Assembly (NCBI GenBank): GCA_022013205.1
Contig: JAKLQT010000116.1
Span: 1-6,424, forward strand
Origin: Candidatus Omnitrophota bacterium
Lineage (GTDB): Bacteria > Omnitrophota > Gorgyraeia > B26-G9
Direction: 5' to 3'
Length of the DNA: 6,424 nt
The position numbers and the translations under genes were made by a program. The notes under the pieces are model-generated. The model did no database searches, was not told the origin of the DNA, and saw nothing but the letters and a program-made list of their open reading frames with translations. Of the stretch, positions 5,563-6,424 are shown piece after piece. The first letter of the stretch is position 1. Each line of letters opens with the position of its first letter.

Positions 5563-5591
5563 ATTATACCATAGACTAAGGAGTATTGCAA
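5563..5591 (-). promoter_or_regulatory. Strong promoter of smpB, giving a leaderless or near-leaderless mRNA
   Basis: TTGCAA (5591-5586), exactly 17 bp, then perfect TATAAT (5568-5563) with an extended -10 TGG immediately before it. Only eight bases separate TATAAT from the ATG, so the expected transcription start falls at about the first or second base before the start codon. Confidence 0.8.
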
Positions 5592-5632
5592 TTTATCCCC
5601 TTGAAATATAAATTAAGGGTTAAAATAAATAA

Positions 5633-5787
5633 TCACACAAAGACACCAAGACACAAAGGATGAGGGAAAATGAGATTGGTAAGCTTATTGTTGAAGAGAG
5701 CAATTGGTACACATAAATAACTTAGCCCTGGCCTTCTTGAAACCGTTTATGAATAAAAAACTCTGTGATCTTTGTGCCTCTGTGTGA
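5633..5787. mobile_element. MITE-like element with imperfect terminal inverted repeats around a GxxExxY remnant
   Basis: The left end (5633-5658) is a purine-rich sequence of CACAAAG/ACACC type. The right end (5761-5787), read on the other strand, matches it at most positions with one extra base (left starts TCACACAAAG, right TCACACAGAG). The approximately 100 bp between hold only a broken GxxExxY gene start. The CACAAAGACAC type of flank is, to my recollection, common next to GxxExxY genes. Best read as a deletion derivative of such a unit; no target-site duplication was identified. Confidence 0.55.
5660..5756 (+). pseudogene. GxxExxY family protein (PDDEXK-related), degraded N-terminal remnant
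   Basis: ATG 5660 opens MRENEIGKLIVEES. One extra base then shifts the frame, and the family continues as IGTHK, a TAA where Ser or Ala is expected, and LSPGLLETVYE followed by TAA. The name-giving GxxExxY is present as GLLETVY. Intact members are about 120-140 residues, so about three quarters is missing, on top of one shift and one internal stop. This is the only protein remnant on the plus strand. It lies inside the inverted-repeat element 5633-5787. Function of the family is unproven; it is predicted to be nuclease-like. Confidence 0.75.
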
Positions 5788-5925
5788 GAAAAAAAATTAT
5801 CACAATGCGTTGCGGCCCGATTTGATTTATTAAACAAACATTATTTGCTCATTTTGGTGAGGAGACGAGTTCCGCAGCCCTGACTAAATCTGAAGCATTG
5901 GCGTTTCCCCAATCAGGAACAATCG
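5788..5925. other. Spacer with possible short coding remnant on the minus strand
   Basis: No start-to-stop gene is seen. On the minus strand an open stretch from just beyond the TAG at 5926 reads LAIVPDWGNANASDL then VRAAELVSSPK and ends at TGA. Its composition is protein-like, but it has no start codon, and a TGA closes the frame upstream. It could be the tail of a lost gene or a dispersed intergenic repeat. A weak stem ATTGG/CCAAT lies near 5900. Confidence 0.3.
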
Positions 5926-6357
5926 CTAGTGTTTTTTCTCAGGTTGAGGATCATTACATTCTTTGCAAAAAATATATACCAGCTCATTAATTGCCTTGCA
6001 CTTAGGACAACGCCAGCTGTTTGACTTATCCAGATATTTCAGTTCATTAATTTTGTCATTAGCTCTTCTATACCCCAGGATTCCGAGAAAAACCAGCCAT
6101 ACAATGACGGTCAAATACACCGGATTAAAAAAAGGACGAAAGAAAAAAACTATCCAGATAAAGACCGGTATGATTGAAACAATCAGCATTTTCCCAAAAC
6201 GCTTTTCCCATCTCTCGCTTAACCCCCCAAACGCCAACGCAACAGTGAACACAAAAAAAATACAGCTTAATATAAGCGAAATTAGAAACAGCGGATGCGA
6301 AAAGGCAAAGTTAATTATCTGCGAAGCAGACAGCTTAGATACAATTTCTCTTCTCAT
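5926..6357 (-). CDS. Small membrane protein with C-terminal zinc ribbon
   Basis: An unrecognised 143-residue protein. Three hydrophobic segments (about residues 22-44, 57-73 and 79-96) predict an inner-membrane anchor. They are followed by a soluble tail with two CxxC pairs, C117-P-K-C120 and C131-K-E-C134, the layout of a zinc ribbon, ending in NDPQPEKKH and TAG. The ATG at 6357-6355 lacks a ribosome site, being preceded by an A-run; no better start is seen in frame. It begins 19 bp after the stop of a gene fragment to the right, suggesting a shared transcript. No homologue can be named from sequence alone; a role in sensing or protein contact at the membrane would be a guess. Confidence 0.75.
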   Translation of the reverse strand: MRREIVSKLSASQIINFAFSHPLFLISLILSCIFFVFTVALAFGGLSERWEKRFGKMLIVSIIPVFIWIVFFFRPFFNPVYLTVIVWLVFLGILGYRRANDKINELKYLDKSNSWRCPKCKAINELVYIFCKECNDPQPEKKH

Positions 6358-6376
6358 TTTTTTAATATATTGGAAA

Positions 6377-6424
6377 TTAGACGGAAGATTCCTGAACTAA
6401 TTTCTTAATTTTTTCCAGTCCCTT
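6377..6424 (-). CDS. C-terminal end of an unidentified gene, cut by the window edge
   Basis: From the right edge the minus strand reads KGLEKIKKLVQESSV then TAA (6379-6377). The lysine- and leucine-rich sequence looks like an amphipathic helix at a protein C-terminus. The short gap to the next gene fits an operon. Fifteen codons are too few for identification. Confidence 0.4.
   Translation of the reverse strand, partial: KGLEKIKKLVQESSV

Noticed and set aside
5963..6400. 145-codon plus-strand frame opposite the zinc-ribbon gene
   Set aside because: The minus-strand frame has coherent membrane segments and two CxxC pairs; the plus frame shows neither domain nor ribosome site.

Overview
This is a low-GC bacterial window. 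It holds a complete smpB-ssrA (tmRNA) trans-translation locus and no eukaryotic or archaeal features. Every clear gene lies on the minus strand. The mixture of a UPF0213-type GIY-YIG gene, decayed AlbA_2 and GxxExxY genes, REP-like hairpins and a type I restriction-modification (R-M) system recalls genomes of uncultivated bacteria, but the sequence alone does not fix a phylum.

Read in the direction of transcription (high to low coordinates), the layout is as follows. At the right edge are the last codons of an unidentified gene, then a small membrane protein with a C-terminal zinc ribbon (6357-5926). Next is a spacer of about 370 bp holding a MITE-like remnant with 26-27 bp inverted termini and a wrecked GxxExxY gene (5633-5787, plus strand). 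Then comes smpB (5554-5099) with a strong promoter placed almost on its start codon, followed by ssrA (5017-4294) under its own promoter. Past the tmRNA 3' end are two copies of a hairpin-rich repeat, a GIY-YIG nuclease-family gene (4076-3831), a 300 bp spacer with REP-like hairpins, and an AlbA_2/COG2865-type regulator broken by one in-frame TAA (3517-2072). Last is an XRE regulator - radC - hsdM gene set (1928 to the left edge); the XRE gene is frameshifted and hsdM runs off the window.

The main discovery is in ssrA. Its T-arm is split by a 261-nt sequence (4311-4571) with the hallmarks of a group I intron: a P1 helix with U-G at the 5' splice site, helices P2 to P9, the R and S core motifs, a terminal G, and hairpins placed like P7.1/P7.2 of subgroup IA. 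Exact removal restores the loop UUCGAUU between GCGGG and CCCGC and a 463-nt tmRNA ending in encoded CCA. The same tmRNA has two further oddities: a REP-like hairpin between pseudoknot 1 and the expected resume codon, and a tag frame that stops after three codons from GCA and otherwise would end in a tag-like QLA-stop.

Functionally the window joins a core ribosome-rescue locus (smpB-ssrA) to accessory genes just past the tmRNA 3' end: GIY-YIG, AlbA_2, XRE, RadC and a type I R-M methylase. tmRNA genes are common insertion points for islands, so the accessory block may be one, but no integrase or proven att site is visible. Four lesions (AlbA_2 TAA, XRE one-base loss, GxxExxY shift and stop, tmRNA tag stop) suggest either real decay or local sequence error; which it is cannot be settled from this sequence.
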